From the NCBI GenBank assembly GCA_031396205.1, contig JANNKH010000056.1, forward strand, positions 1 to 64,000: a DNA stretch of 64,000 nt. Reading direction: 5' to 3'. Shown here in pieces: positions 16,876 through 25,538 of the stretch (position 1 is the stretch's first letter; the number at the start of each line of letters is the position of its first letter). The stretch is from CAISIP01 sp031396205. GTDB lineage: Bacteria; Pseudomonadota; Gammaproteobacteria; Burkholderiales; Burkholderiaceae_C. Below the pieces are notes generated by a model, which saw only the letters and a list, made by a program, of their open reading frames with translations, had not been told where the DNA came from and did no database searches. The position numbers and the translations under genes were made by a program.

Positions 16876-17885
16876 GGCTGGTTTTTGCCGGTACGCCGGA
16901 ATTTGCCGCTGTGGCCCTGCGTCGGCTCAGTGCGGCGGGTCACGCCATCGCGCTGGTGTTGACACAGCCGGATCGACCCGCCGGCCGTGGCTTGCAGTTG
17001 CAGCCGTCTCCGGTCAAGCAGTTGGCGCGTCAGCTCGGTGTTGCCGTGTGCCAACCGCGCAGCCTGAGGCTGGACGGCCGGTATCCCGATGACGCCAGGG
17101 CTGCGCAGCAGGCGATCCATGAGGCAGGGGCCGACGCGATGGTGGTGGCTGCATATGGGCTGATCCTGCCGCAATGGGTACTGGACGTTTTCCAGCAGCC
17201 GCGCCACGGTGAGGCCACCGCATGGGGCTGCCTCAATATCCATGCATCCTTGTTGCCACGCTGGCGCGGTGCAGCACCGATCCACCGCGCGATCGAGGCG
17301 GGCGACGCGCAGACCGGGGTCTGCATCATGCAGATGGACACAGGTCTGGACACCGGCGCCGTGCTGCTCTGCGAGACAACCCCGATCCGTCACGATGGCC
17401 CCGATGCCGATACCACCGGCCGCCTGCACGACCGCCTGGCTGAGCTGGGGGCTGACTTGATCGTGCGCGCACTTGCGCGCGCCGCAGCGGGCGATCTGCC
17501 GGCCCGGGCGCAGGGCCCGGAGGGCGTCTGCTATGCCGACAAGGTGCACAAGACGCAGGCACAAGTGGACTGGCGCCGCAGCGCAGAGCAGATCGAACGC
17601 AGCATACGGGCATTCGATCCCACGCCCGGCGCCTGGACATCGCTCGGTCCCGATGTGCTCAAGTTGTGGCGCGCCCGGGTGCAGGCCAGCGGCGCAGAGC
17701 GGCCGGCCGCCCCGGGCACCGTGTTGTCGGTCGACGCGACGGGGATCCAGGTTGCCTGCGGCAGCGGCGTACTGCTGCTGCAGGAGTTGCAACGATCGGG
17801 CGGCAAGCGCTTGGCGGCTGCCGATTTCCTGCGCGGACAGACGCTGCGCGCCGGCATGTGCCTGGGTGCGGACCACGCGAGCTGA
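16872..17885 (+). CDS. fmt: Methionyl-tRNA formyltransferase, TTG start
   Basis: 337-residue enzyme that formylates Met-tRNAfMet using 10-formyl-THF. The N-terminus RLVFAGTPEFA is the family signature, and NIHASLLPRWRGAAPIHRAI near residue 122 contains the catalytic region. The C-terminal OB-like domain (CYADKVHKTQAQVDW onward) is complete. The codon before the TTG at 16872 is an in-frame TGA, so the TTG must be the start for the canonical N-terminus. The TTG overlaps the def stop, and the stop overlaps the azlC start by one base. Confidence 0.97.
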   Translation: MRLVFAGTPEFAAVALRRLSAAGHAIALVLTQPDRPAGRGLQLQPSPVKQLARQLGVAVCQPRSLRLDGRYPDDARAAQQAIHEAGADAMVVAAYGLILPQWVLDVFQQPRHGEATAWGCLNIHASLLPRWRGAAPIHRAIEAGDAQTGVCIMQMDTGLDTGAVLLCETTPIRHDGPDADTTGRLHDRLAELGADLIVRALARAAAGDLPARAQGPEGVCYADKVHKTQAQVDWRRSAEQIERSIRAFDPTPGAWTSLGPDVLKLWRARVQASGAERPAAPGTVLSVDATGIQVACGSGVLLLQELQRSGGKRLAAADFLRGQTLRAGMCLGADHAS

Positions 17886-18622
17886 TGTTTCTGCTGCGCT
17901 CCCATTACCGCCACCCGCAGTTTGGCGTCGGCATCCGGGATTTCCTGCGTCCGGCGCCCGGCATTGCGGCCTGGGGCCTGATGACCGGTGTGGCAATGGT
18001 CAAGTCGGGCATTGGCCTGGTCGAGTCGCTGCTGATGGCGCTGCTGGTTTTTGCCGGCAGCTCCCAGCTGGCGTCGATTCCGCTGATTTTGGCCGGAGCT
18101 CCGTTGTGGGTGATCTGGGCTACCGGTTTTTGCGTCAACCTGCGCTTTGTCGTATTTAGCTTGCACCTGCACCACTATCTGTCGCATTTGCCCGCCTGGC
18201 ATCGCGTGGTCACCGGCTACTTCACCGCTGACCTGAGCTATGTGCTATTTGTGCGGCGCTACCCCCACCCCGCCTCGGACCCGGCGAGTCGCCTGGCGCA
18301 GCAGGCCTACCTGGCCGGCAGCAACCTGATGAACTGGGGTGCCTGGATCAGCGCGAGCCTGGTGGGCGTGGCGCTGGCCAACTTCGTGCCGCAATCCTGG
18401 GGCCTGGGATTTGCCGGCATTCTGTGCCTGGTGGGCATCCTGTGCTCGTTGGCCACCACGCGGCTGCGCATCGTGTCGGCCACCGTCGCGGGCGTCGTGG
18501 GTGTTGCCGCCATTGCGTTGCCGCTCAAGCTCAACATCATCGCAGCGATTGGCGCGGCGGTACTGCTGTGCCTGACGATGGAGAGGCTGCGGCCGGCGCA
18601 GGCCGACGGGGCGCGGATCTGA
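17885..18622 (+). CDS. azlC: AzlC family branched-chain amino-acid exporter, large subunit
   Basis: 245-residue integral membrane protein with about seven helices. AzlC features include PGIAAWGLMTGVAMVKSGIG, LLVFAGSSQLA and FVVFSLHLHHYL. Together with AzlD it forms an exporter for branched-chain amino acids or related compounds; the substrate here is unproven. Starts ATG 17885 on the last base of the fmt stop and ends on the first base of azlD. The usual htpX/rsmB neighbours of def-fmt are not seen here; azlCD occupy that place. Confidence 0.93.
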   Translation: MFLLRSHYRHPQFGVGIRDFLRPAPGIAAWGLMTGVAMVKSGIGLVESLLMALLVFAGSSQLASIPLILAGAPLWVIWATGFCVNLRFVVFSLHLHHYLSHLPAWHRVVTGYFTADLSYVLFVRRYPHPASDPASRLAQQAYLAGSNLMNWGAWISASLVGVALANFVPQSWGLGFAGILCLVGILCSLATTRLRIVSATVAGVVGVAAIALPLKLNIIAAIGAAVLLCLTMERLRPAQADGARI

Positions 18623-18957
18623 TGGACAACATCAACTGGCATACGGTACTGATCGTACTGGGGCTGGCCGTGGTGACGGTACTCGCGCGCGGTTTTTTCC
18701 TTTTCTCCAATCGGACCTGGACGCTGCCACACTGGGCTCAGCGCGGCCTGCAATACGCGCCCATCGCGGCGCTGGCCGCGGTCGTCGTGCCCGAGGTGGT
18801 CACGGTGCAAGGCCAGCTGATCGATACCTGGGGTGACGCACGCCTGTATGCAGCGGCCGTCGGGGCCGGAGCCTATTTTTGGCGCAAGGATGTGCTGTTC
18901 ACCATCGTCGCCGGCATGGCGGTCTACCTGCCCCTGCATCTGGGCCTGGGCTGGTAG
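18622..18957 (+). CDS. azlD: AzlD family branched-chain amino-acid exporter, small subunit
   Basis: 111-residue membrane protein with about four helices: TVLIVLGLAVVTVLARGFFL, an APIAALAAVVVPEVV helix, then AAAVGAGAYFWRKDVLFTIVAG and a C-terminal helix. Requires AzlC for export. One-base overlap (TGATG) with azlC means tight coupling. A longer open frame upstream lies inside azlC and is not used. Confidence 0.92.
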   Translation: MDNINWHTVLIVLGLAVVTVLARGFFLFSNRTWTLPHWAQRGLQYAPIAALAAVVVPEVVTVQGQLIDTWGDARLYAAAVGAGAYFWRKDVLFTIVAGMAVYLPLHLGLGW

Positions 18958-18962
18958 GCTGT

Positions 18963-19101
18963 GCAGAAATCGGGCTCAGGCCGGATGCCGCGTCTCGCTG
19001 CGCCACCATGGCGCATGTCTGGTCGGCATTGCGGGTTGAGTCGTTTGACGCGATGCGGTTGGATCTGGGACTGCCCGATGGCGATGGGCTGCGACACCGG
19101 C
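18963..19101 (+). pseudogene. Remnant of a response-regulator receiver domain
   Basis: One frame between azlD and eptA reads ...SALRVESFDAMRLDLGLPDGDGL..., closely like the phosphorylation-site segment of OmpR/PmrA-type receivers (FDAxxLDLGLPxxDGL). Some 20-25 residues before it could align weakly. Sequence before and after is not recognisable, and no start, Lys motif or output domain remains. Receiver genes often neighbour eptA, so this may be a relic of a PmrA-like regulator. A short chance match cannot be excluded. Confidence 0.4.
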
Positions 19102-19144
19102 ACGGCGCCGGCCCCCCAATGTTTTGCGATCGAAGGGAGGCCGG

Positions 19145-20827
19145 ATGCTGTTTCGCAGTCAGCGCTTGGCTGACCCCAGCCGAGCGCCACGCGGTTGGAG
19201 CCCCGTCGCGTTGATCCTGCTGGTCAGTTGCTGGCTGACACTGGCGGGCAATCTGCCGCTGTGGCGCGCCGTCTGGCCCATGCCTGAACTGGCGGGATGG
19301 CGTGGCGCCGTGTTTGCCACCGGCATGTTCGTCTGGATCGTGGCGGCCCAGACGATGCTGCTTAGCCTTTTGGCCTGGAAGCGCATGCTTAAGCCGGCCT
19401 TGTGTCTTTTGTTGGTCATTGCGGCAGCCAGCAGCTATTTCATGCTCCAGTATGGCGTGGTGATCGACGCCACGATGATGGCCAACGTGGCCAACACCGA
19501 TCTGCGCGAGACGCGCGACCTGTTGTCCTGGCAGCTGGCACTGAGCATGACCGTGATCGCGTTCCTGCCGGGCTGGTGGGTATGGCGTCAGCCGATCCTG
19601 TGGCGCCGATTCGGGCCGCAGGCCGTGCGTAACCTCGCAGGCGCGGTGGCGGCGCTGCTGGTGTTGCTGGGCGTGACCTTGCTGGCGTTCCAGGACCTGG
19701 CATCGCTGATGCGCAACCACAAGCAGGTGCGCTACCTGGTCAATCCGATCAATACGCTGTATGCCAGCGGCAAGCTGGCGCTGGACCACGGTACCCAGGC
19801 CAGCCGCAGCTTGCTGCCGATCGGGCTGGACGCGCGCCTGGGTCCCACCCATGGCAGCGCACTGCGCACGCCGCTGGTGGTGCTGGTGGTGGGCGAGACT
19901 GCGCGCGCCGCCAATTTTTCGCTCGGCGGCTATGGCCGCGCCACCAACCCGCAACTGCAGAAACTCGCCAACGAGGGACCGGCTTTTACCTACTATAGCG
20001 CGGTGCGTTCCTGTGGCACCAACACCCAGGTTTCGTTGCCGTGCATGTTCTCGCACCTGGGCAGGCAGGCGTTCGAGGCCTCGCGGCAGCCGCACGAGAA
20101 CCTGCTCGATGTGTTGCAACGCGCCGGTCTGGCGGTATTGTGGATCGACAACCAGTCTGGCTGCAAGGGGCTGTGCGACCGGGTCGCCCAGGTCAACACC
20201 TTTGATCTGAAGACGCCTGGCCTGTGCAAGGATGGTGAATGCTGGGACGAGGTACTGCTGGCCGGCCTGGACCAGCGCATCGCCGCACTGGATCCCGCTC
20301 GCCGCGCGCGCGGTGTGGTGCTGGTGCTGCACCAGATGGGCAGCCATGGCCCGGCCTATTTCAAGCGCACGCCGCCTGCGTTCAAGGCTTTCCAGCCTGA
20401 ATGCCGCAGCAATGTGCTGCAGGACTGCGACCGCGCGCAGTTGCTCAACGCCTATGACAACACCCTGGTCTACACCGACCATGTGCTCGCCAGCCTGGCG
20501 CTCTGGCTGGCGGCAAAGGCGGCCGACGGAGCGCAGGACACGGCGCTGCTGTATGTGTCCGACCACGGCGAATCCCTGGGCGAGAACAACCTGTACCTGC
20601 ATGGTCTGCCGTATGTGCTGGCGCCCGATACCCAGACCCATGTTCCGATGCTGAGCTGGGTATCGCCCGCGATGGCCGCACGTCTGAATCTGCGCCTGCA
20701 ATGCCTGCGCCAGCATGCTGGCGAGCCCCTGTCGCATGACAATCTGTTCCATGCCGTGCTCGGGCTGCTGGATGTGCAGACGACCCTGTACCGCCGGGAG
20801 ATGGACTGGTTTGCGTCCTGTCGCTGA
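19145..20827 (+). CDS. eptA: EptA/PmrC-type lipid A phosphoethanolamine transferase
   Basis: 560-residue inner-membrane enzyme with about five N-terminal helices and a periplasmic alkaline-phosphatase-fold domain. The nucleophile motif GETARAANFSLGGYGR places Thr252 as catalytic residue; CGTNTQVSLPCMFS, the disulfide-type cysteines (SGCKGLCDR), and SDHGESLGENNLYLHG with metal ligands are all intact. Family members transfer phosphoethanolamine to lipid A, lowering negative charge and cationic-peptide sensitivity; the exact acceptor here is inferred. ATG 19145 is preceded by GGGAGG, a strong ribosome-binding site. Confidence 0.93.
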   Translation: MLFRSQRLADPSRAPRGWSPVALILLVSCWLTLAGNLPLWRAVWPMPELAGWRGAVFATGMFVWIVAAQTMLLSLLAWKRMLKPALCLLLVIAAASSYFMLQYGVVIDATMMANVANTDLRETRDLLSWQLALSMTVIAFLPGWWVWRQPILWRRFGPQAVRNLAGAVAALLVLLGVTLLAFQDLASLMRNHKQVRYLVNPINTLYASGKLALDHGTQASRSLLPIGLDARLGPTHGSALRTPLVVLVVGETARAANFSLGGYGRATNPQLQKLANEGPAFTYYSAVRSCGTNTQVSLPCMFSHLGRQAFEASRQPHENLLDVLQRAGLAVLWIDNQSGCKGLCDRVAQVNTFDLKTPGLCKDGECWDEVLLAGLDQRIAALDPARRARGVVLVLHQMGSHGPAYFKRTPPAFKAFQPECRSNVLQDCDRAQLLNAYDNTLVYTDHVLASLALWLAAKAADGAQDTALLYVSDHGESLGENNLYLHGLPYVLAPDTQTHVPMLSWVSPAMAARLNLRLQCLRQHAGEPLSHDNLFHAVLGLLDVQTTLYRREMDWFASCR

Positions 20828-20894
20828 GCGTCGAGTGCGCGCGCCCGAGCGGAACCTACAATTTGGGCTTACCGACTGACAGAAAGTGCGAACC

Positions 20895-22103
20895 ATGGAA
20901 TTCATCCGTTTCTCCGATCTGTGCGCCGCCGGTCAAGTTGCGGGCAAGCGGGTTTTTATCCGGGCCGATCTCAATGTGCCGCAGGATGACAACGGCAAGA
21001 TCACCGAGGACACCCGCATCCGGGCCTCGGTCGGATGCATCCAGATGGCGCTGGAGGCGGGCGCCGCCGTGATGGTCACCTCGCATCTGGGTCGGCCCAG
21101 CGAGGGCAGCTTCTCACCTGCCGATTCGCTGGCGCCGGTCGCCCAACGGCTGGGCGAACTGCTTGAACGCGAGGTGCCGCTGCTGGCCAACTGGCTCGAT
21201 GGCGTGACGCTCGACGGGCGGGAACTGCACAGTGGCGACCTGGTCATGCTCGAGAACTGCCGCATCAATGTAGGCGAGAAAAAGAACAGCGAATTGCTGG
21301 CGCGAAAGATGGCCGGCCTGTGCGATATTTTCGTGCACGACGCGTTCGGCACCGCGCACCGGGCCGAGGCCAGTACCTACGGCATTGCGCAGTTTGCACC
21401 GGTGGCCTGCGCCGGCCCGCTGCTGGCGGCAGAGATCGACGCCATCGGCAAGGCATTGAAGGACCCGAAGCGCCCGCTGGTGGCCATTGTGGCCGGCTCC
21501 AAGGTGTCCACCAAGCTGACCATCCTCAAGAGCCTGGCCGACAAGGTCGACCAACTCATCGTCGGGGGCGGCATCGCCAATACGTTCATGCTGGCGGCCG
21601 GAATGAAGATCGGCAAGAGCCTGGCCGAGCCGGACCTGCTGGCAGACGCCAAGGCCGTCATCCTGTCCATGACCGCGCGTGGTGCTGCGGTGCCGATTCC
21701 GATCGACGTGGTAACGGCCAAGGAGTTCAAGGCCGACGCCAAGGCCACGGTCAAGGCCGCTGCCGACGTGCAGGATGACGATCTGATACTGGACATCGGT
21801 CCGCAGACCGCCAAGCAGCTGGCCGAGCAGCTGGAGTCTGCCGGCACCATCGTGTGGAACGGTCCCGTCGGGGTGTTCGAGTTCCCCGCGTTCGAGGCGG
21901 GCACCAAGCGCATCGCCCGTGCAATCGCGGATAGCGACGCGTTTTCCATTGCCGGCGGTGGTGACACCCTGGCTGCGATCGCCAAGTATGGCCTTGAGAA
22001 AAAGATCGACTACATCTCCACCGGTGGTGGTGCATTTCTGGAAGTGCTTGAAGGCAAGACCCTGCCTGCGTTCGAAATTCTGGCGCGTCGCGCCAAAGGC
22101 TGA
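20895..22103 (+). CDS. pgk: Phosphoglycerate kinase
   Basis: 402-residue monomeric glycolytic kinase (1,3-bisphosphoglycerate + ADP to 3-phosphoglycerate + ATP). VFIRADLNVP, TSHLGRPSEG, the hinge, KVSTKLTILKSL, the nucleotide region GGGIANTF and IVWNGPVGVFE, and the C-terminal GGGDTLAAIAKYG are all present. ATG 20895 follows AGAAAG; an in-frame GTG nine bases earlier is less likely. TACAAT at 20857-20862 is a possible -10. First gene of the pgk-pyk glycolytic pair. Confidence 0.98.
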   Translation: MEFIRFSDLCAAGQVAGKRVFIRADLNVPQDDNGKITEDTRIRASVGCIQMALEAGAAVMVTSHLGRPSEGSFSPADSLAPVAQRLGELLEREVPLLANWLDGVTLDGRELHSGDLVMLENCRINVGEKKNSELLARKMAGLCDIFVHDAFGTAHRAEASTYGIAQFAPVACAGPLLAAEIDAIGKALKDPKRPLVAIVAGSKVSTKLTILKSLADKVDQLIVGGGIANTFMLAAGMKIGKSLAEPDLLADAKAVILSMTARGAAVPIPIDVVTAKEFKADAKATVKAAADVQDDDLILDIGPQTAKQLAEQLESAGTIVWNGPVGVFEFPAFEAGTKRIARAIADSDAFSIAGGGDTLAAIAKYGLEKKIDYISTGGGAFLEVLEGKTLPAFEILARRAKG

Positions 22104-22226
22104 GCACCTATCCAGCATCATGGCGCCGGTCGGTGGCGGCGCGATACCCGTGTTTCGCGCCGCGCCGTAACCGGGTGGTAACCGTTTCGATGGGAGAATC
22201 GCGCGAATCATAACGGAGACTGCACC

Positions 22227-23663
22227 ATGGCCATTCGCCGCGCCACCAAGATCGTTGCCACCCTGGGCCCTGCTTCGAGCGAGCCAGAAATGCTGGAGCA
22301 GATGATCCGCGCCGGTGTCAACGTGGTGCGGCTCAATTTCAGCCACGGCACCGCGCAGGACCATATCAACCGAGCGCAACTGGTGCGCGAAGCAGCCCAG
22401 CGCGCGGGCCGCGAGGTGGCCATCATGGCCGACCTGCAGGGCCCCAAAATCCGCGTGGGCAAGTTCGGCGAGGGCAAGGTGATGCTCAAGGCCGGCCAGA
22501 AATTCGTGCTGGACGCCACGCGCACCGAACCTGGTGATGTGGACGCGGTCGGGTTGGACTACAAGTCACTGCCGCGCGAGGTCAAGCCAGGTGACGTCTT
22601 GTTGCTCAACGACGGCCTGATCGTGATCACGGTCGACGCGGTCAAGGGCGAGGCGGTGCACACGACCGTCAAGATCGGCGGCGAACTGTCCAATAACAAG
22701 GGCATCAACAAGCAGGGCGGAGGTCTCACGGCGCCGGCGCTCACCGCCAAGGACATGGATGACATCCGAACCGCCATGGGCCTGAAGGCCGATTATGTGG
22801 CGGTAAGCTTTCCCAAGAACGCAACCGACATGGAGATGGCGCGCCAGTTGTGCAGCGTGGCTTCGGTCGACACCAACCACCGCCCCGGTCTGATCGCCAA
22901 GATCGAACGCGCCGAGGCCATACCCAAGCTGCTCGAGATCCTGTTGGCCAGCGACGGCATCATGGTGGCGCGCGGCGACCTGGCGGTCGAGGTGGGCAAC
23001 GCCGCGGTGCCCGCGTTGCAAAAGCGCATGATCAAGCTGGCGCGCGAACACGACAAGGTGGTGATCACCGCGACCCAGATGATGGAGTCGATGATCAACA
23101 ACCCGGTGCCAACCCGCGCCGAGGTCAGCGACGTCGCCAATGCGGTGCTGGACGGAACGGACGCGGTCATGCTGTCGGCCGAGACTGCGGCCGGCAAATA
23201 CCCGCTGGAGACGGTGATCGAGATGGCCAAGATATGCCATGCCGCCGAGGCGCACGAGGTGGTCAACTTCGAGGCCGATTTCATGGGCAAGACCTTTGAC
23301 CGGATCGACCAGTCGATCGCCATGGGCGCCTTGTTCACTGCCTTTCACATGGGCGCCAAGGCCATCGTGGCCCTGACCGACAGCGGTTCAACCCCCTTGT
23401 GGATGAGCCGACACCTGATCCGGGTGCCGATCTATGCGCTCACGCCACGTGTGGCGACCCAGCGCAAGATGGCCCTGTACCGCAATGTGCGACCGCTGCT
23501 GATGGACAACAATGTCGACCGTGATACCGCCCTGATCGAGGCCGAGAACCATCTGAAAGCGCGCAATATCGTGCAAAGCGGCGATGTCTATGCGATCACC
23601 TGCGGTGAGCCCATGGGCGCGCCTGGTGGCACCAATATGCTCAAGATCTGCCGCGTGGCCTGA
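22227..23663 (+). CDS. pyk: Pyruvate kinase
   Basis: 478-residue enzyme producing pyruvate and ATP from PEP and ADP. RRATKIVATLGPAS, NVVRLNFSHG, MADLQGPKIRVG and the signature IIKIERAEA-type segment (AKIERAEAIPKLLEIL) are intact, as is VMLSAETAAGKYP. The C-terminal allosteric domain is complete. GGAG is correctly spaced before the ATG. The 3' end overlaps the convergent PAP2 remnant by 23 bases. Confidence 0.98.
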   Translation: MAIRRATKIVATLGPASSEPEMLEQMIRAGVNVVRLNFSHGTAQDHINRAQLVREAAQRAGREVAIMADLQGPKIRVGKFGEGKVMLKAGQKFVLDATRTEPGDVDAVGLDYKSLPREVKPGDVLLLNDGLIVITVDAVKGEAVHTTVKIGGELSNNKGINKQGGGLTAPALTAKDMDDIRTAMGLKADYVAVSFPKNATDMEMARQLCSVASVDTNHRPGLIAKIERAEAIPKLLEILLASDGIMVARGDLAVEVGNAAVPALQKRMIKLAREHDKVVITATQMMESMINNPVPTRAEVSDVANAVLDGTDAVMLSAETAAGKYPLETVIEMAKICHAAEAHEVVNFEADFMGKTFDRIDQSIAMGALFTAFHMGAKAIVALTDSGSTPLWMSRHLIRVPIYALTPRVATQRKMALYRNVRPLLMDNNVDRDTALIEAENHLKARNIVQSGDVYAITCGEPMGAPGGTNMLKICRVA

Positions 23664-24273
23664 GCACCGTTTTCGACGCCAGAGCTATTGGCAGGCTGCG
23701 GGCGCGAGCCAGGCCTGCAACCCCATGCTCCAGCAGTCCGTGGGACAGCGCCGCAATGACCCAGCACAACCGTCCCGTCCACAAGGTGTGGCTCAGATAG
23801 TGCGCACCGCGAACCTGTTGCGCCAGTCCGATTTTGAATCCGGCCAGTAGCGTGGCCGATAGCCAGAGCCGGGCGGCGCGCGGCGCTTTCTCGCGCAACC
23901 AGAAGTAGCCGGGTAGAAAGCAGAACGCCGCCGACGCATGGCCGGCCGGAAAGCAGCGACCCACGCCACCGTCGGACAGCCGCCAGTTCCAATGTGAGAC
24001 ATAGATCGCATTGCCGCCGAACCCGGCCAGGTCCCAGGGGCAACTGGCGGCGTTCATGTTCTTGAAAGTGGATATCACCAACAGGCACAGCATGGCGGCC
24101 AGGAACATGTGCGCCCGTTGACGGCGCGTCAGCAGGCGCAATGCGCCGAACGGCCACCAGTTGGATAGCAGCAGCATCAGTTGCCCGGCCTACGCGACCC
24201 GGCGCGCCGCTTCGTGCAATAGTGTCGACCACATCCAATGGTCGCGATAGGGGAAGCCTGCCGGCGGCGACGC
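23641..24273 (-). pseudogene. PAP2-family phosphatase, broken by in-frame stops
   Basis: The 3' part (ATG 24177 to 23641, 178 residues) encodes the catalytic half of a PAP2 lipid-phosphatase-like membrane protein: ASCPWDLAGFGG, CFPAGHASAAFCFLPGYF and RGAHYLSHTLWTG. The same frame continues upstream with FPYRDHWMWSTLLHEAARRV, which fits the expected N-terminal region, but TAG interrupts it at 24190-24192 (a TGG Trp codon would fit) and TAA ends it at 24274-24276. The first helix is missing. Translation from ATG 24177 could still make a shortened protein. Convergent with pyk. Confidence 0.7.
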
Positions 24274-24406
24274 TTAAGGCCGCATTAAGCAGGTGGCCGA
24301 AACCGGGCGCAGTAGAATTTGTCGGGATACCAGCCGGTTACCGAGCGATGTCGCGCTGTGCGGCAATCCGGTGCCGTACCGGTGTTTTTTCAGGGAGATT
24401 CCTACC

Positions 24407-25471
24407 ATGGCACTCGTTTCGATGCGTGAGTTGCTGGACCATGCCGCCGTCAACGGCTACGGCATACCGGCCTTCAATGTGAACAACCTGGAGCAGGTGC
24501 AGGCCGTGATGGCGGCGGCCGACGAAGTGGGCGCGCCGGTGATCCTGCAGGCCAGCGCCGGTGCGCGCAAGTACGCCGGTGAGGCATTCATCAAGCACTT
24601 GATCGCGGCGGCGATCGAGTCGTATCCGCATATTCCGCTGGTCATGCACCAGGACCACGGCCAGAGCCCTGAGGCGTGCAAGGGCGCGATCGACCTGGGC
24701 TTCAGCTCGGTCATGATGGACGGTTCGCTGGAGGGCGACGGCAAGACCATCGCCAGTTACGACTACAACGTCGAGGTCACCCGCAAGGTGGTCGACATGG
24801 CGCATGCGACCGGCGTCACCGTCGAGGGTGAACTGGGCTGCCTGGGGTCGCTGGAAACCATGCGCGGCGACAAGGAGGACGGCCATGGCACCGAGGCCAC
24901 CATGACCCGCGACCAGTTGCTGACCGACCCGGAGCAGGCGGCCGACTTCGTGCGCCGCACCCAGCTTGACGCGCTGGCGATCGCCATCGGCACCAGCCAC
25001 GGCGCCTACAAGTTCACCCGCAAGCCCACCGGCGACATCCTGGCGATCGAGCGCATCAAGGAAATCCATCGTCGACTGCCCAACACCCACCTGGTGATGC
25101 ATGGCTCGTCATCGGTGCCGCAGGACCTACTGGCCATCATCCGCCAGCACGGCGGCGACATGAAGGAAACCTACGGCGTGCCGGTCGAGGAGATCCAGAA
25201 GGCGATCCAGTTCGGCGTGCGCAAGGTCAACATCGACACCGATGTGCGCCTGGCGATGACCGGCGCGGTGCGCAAGTACATGGCCGAGCATCCCGACAAG
25301 TTCGATCCGCGCGACTGGCTCAAGCCGGCGCGCGAGGCGGCCAAGCAGATCTGCAAGCAGCGTTACCAGCAGTTTGGCTGCGAGGGACAGGGCAGCAAGA
25401 TCAAGGGCAACAGCCTGTCGATCGTTGCCGGGCAGTATGCGCGCGGGGAGTTGGCGCAGCTCGTCCAGTAA
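24407..25471 (+). CDS. fbaA: Fructose-bisphosphate aldolase, class II
   Basis: 354-residue zinc-dependent aldolase. MALVSMRELLDHA is a standard start, AFNVNNLEQVQAVM follows, with zinc ligands in MHQDHGQ, the GELGCLGSLE loop, and IGTSHGAYKF and VMHGSSSVP. KVNIDTDVRLAMTGAVRKY lies near the C-terminus. GGGAG is ahead of ATG 24407. A TAGAAT at 24313-24318 may be its -10. Works with the nearby pgk and pyk in glycolysis/gluconeogenesis; purC follows. Confidence 0.98.
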   Translation: MALVSMRELLDHAAVNGYGIPAFNVNNLEQVQAVMAAADEVGAPVILQASAGARKYAGEAFIKHLIAAAIESYPHIPLVMHQDHGQSPEACKGAIDLGFSSVMMDGSLEGDGKTIASYDYNVEVTRKVVDMAHATGVTVEGELGCLGSLETMRGDKEDGHGTEATMTRDQLLTDPEQAADFVRRTQLDALAIAIGTSHGAYKFTRKPTGDILAIERIKEIHRRLPNTHLVMHGSSSVPQDLLAIIRQHGGDMKETYGVPVEEIQKAIQFGVRKVNIDTDVRLAMTGAVRKYMAEHPDKFDPRDWLKPAREAAKQICKQRYQQFGCEGQGSKIKGNSLSIVAGQYARGELAQLVQ

Positions 25472-25526
25472 ATCGAGCGAATCGCGCAACGGGTCCTGCA
25501 GACCACAGGCGGGCGCTGGTGCGTCC

Positions 25527-25532
25527 TAGAAT
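25527..25532 (+). promoter_or_regulatory. Possible -10 element of purC (leaderless)
   Basis: TAGAAT ends six bases before the purC ATG, so initiation would fall at or within a base or two of the start codon. No Shine-Dalgarno sequence and no good -35 box are seen. Confidence 0.3.
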
Positions 25533-25538
25533 TGGCGC

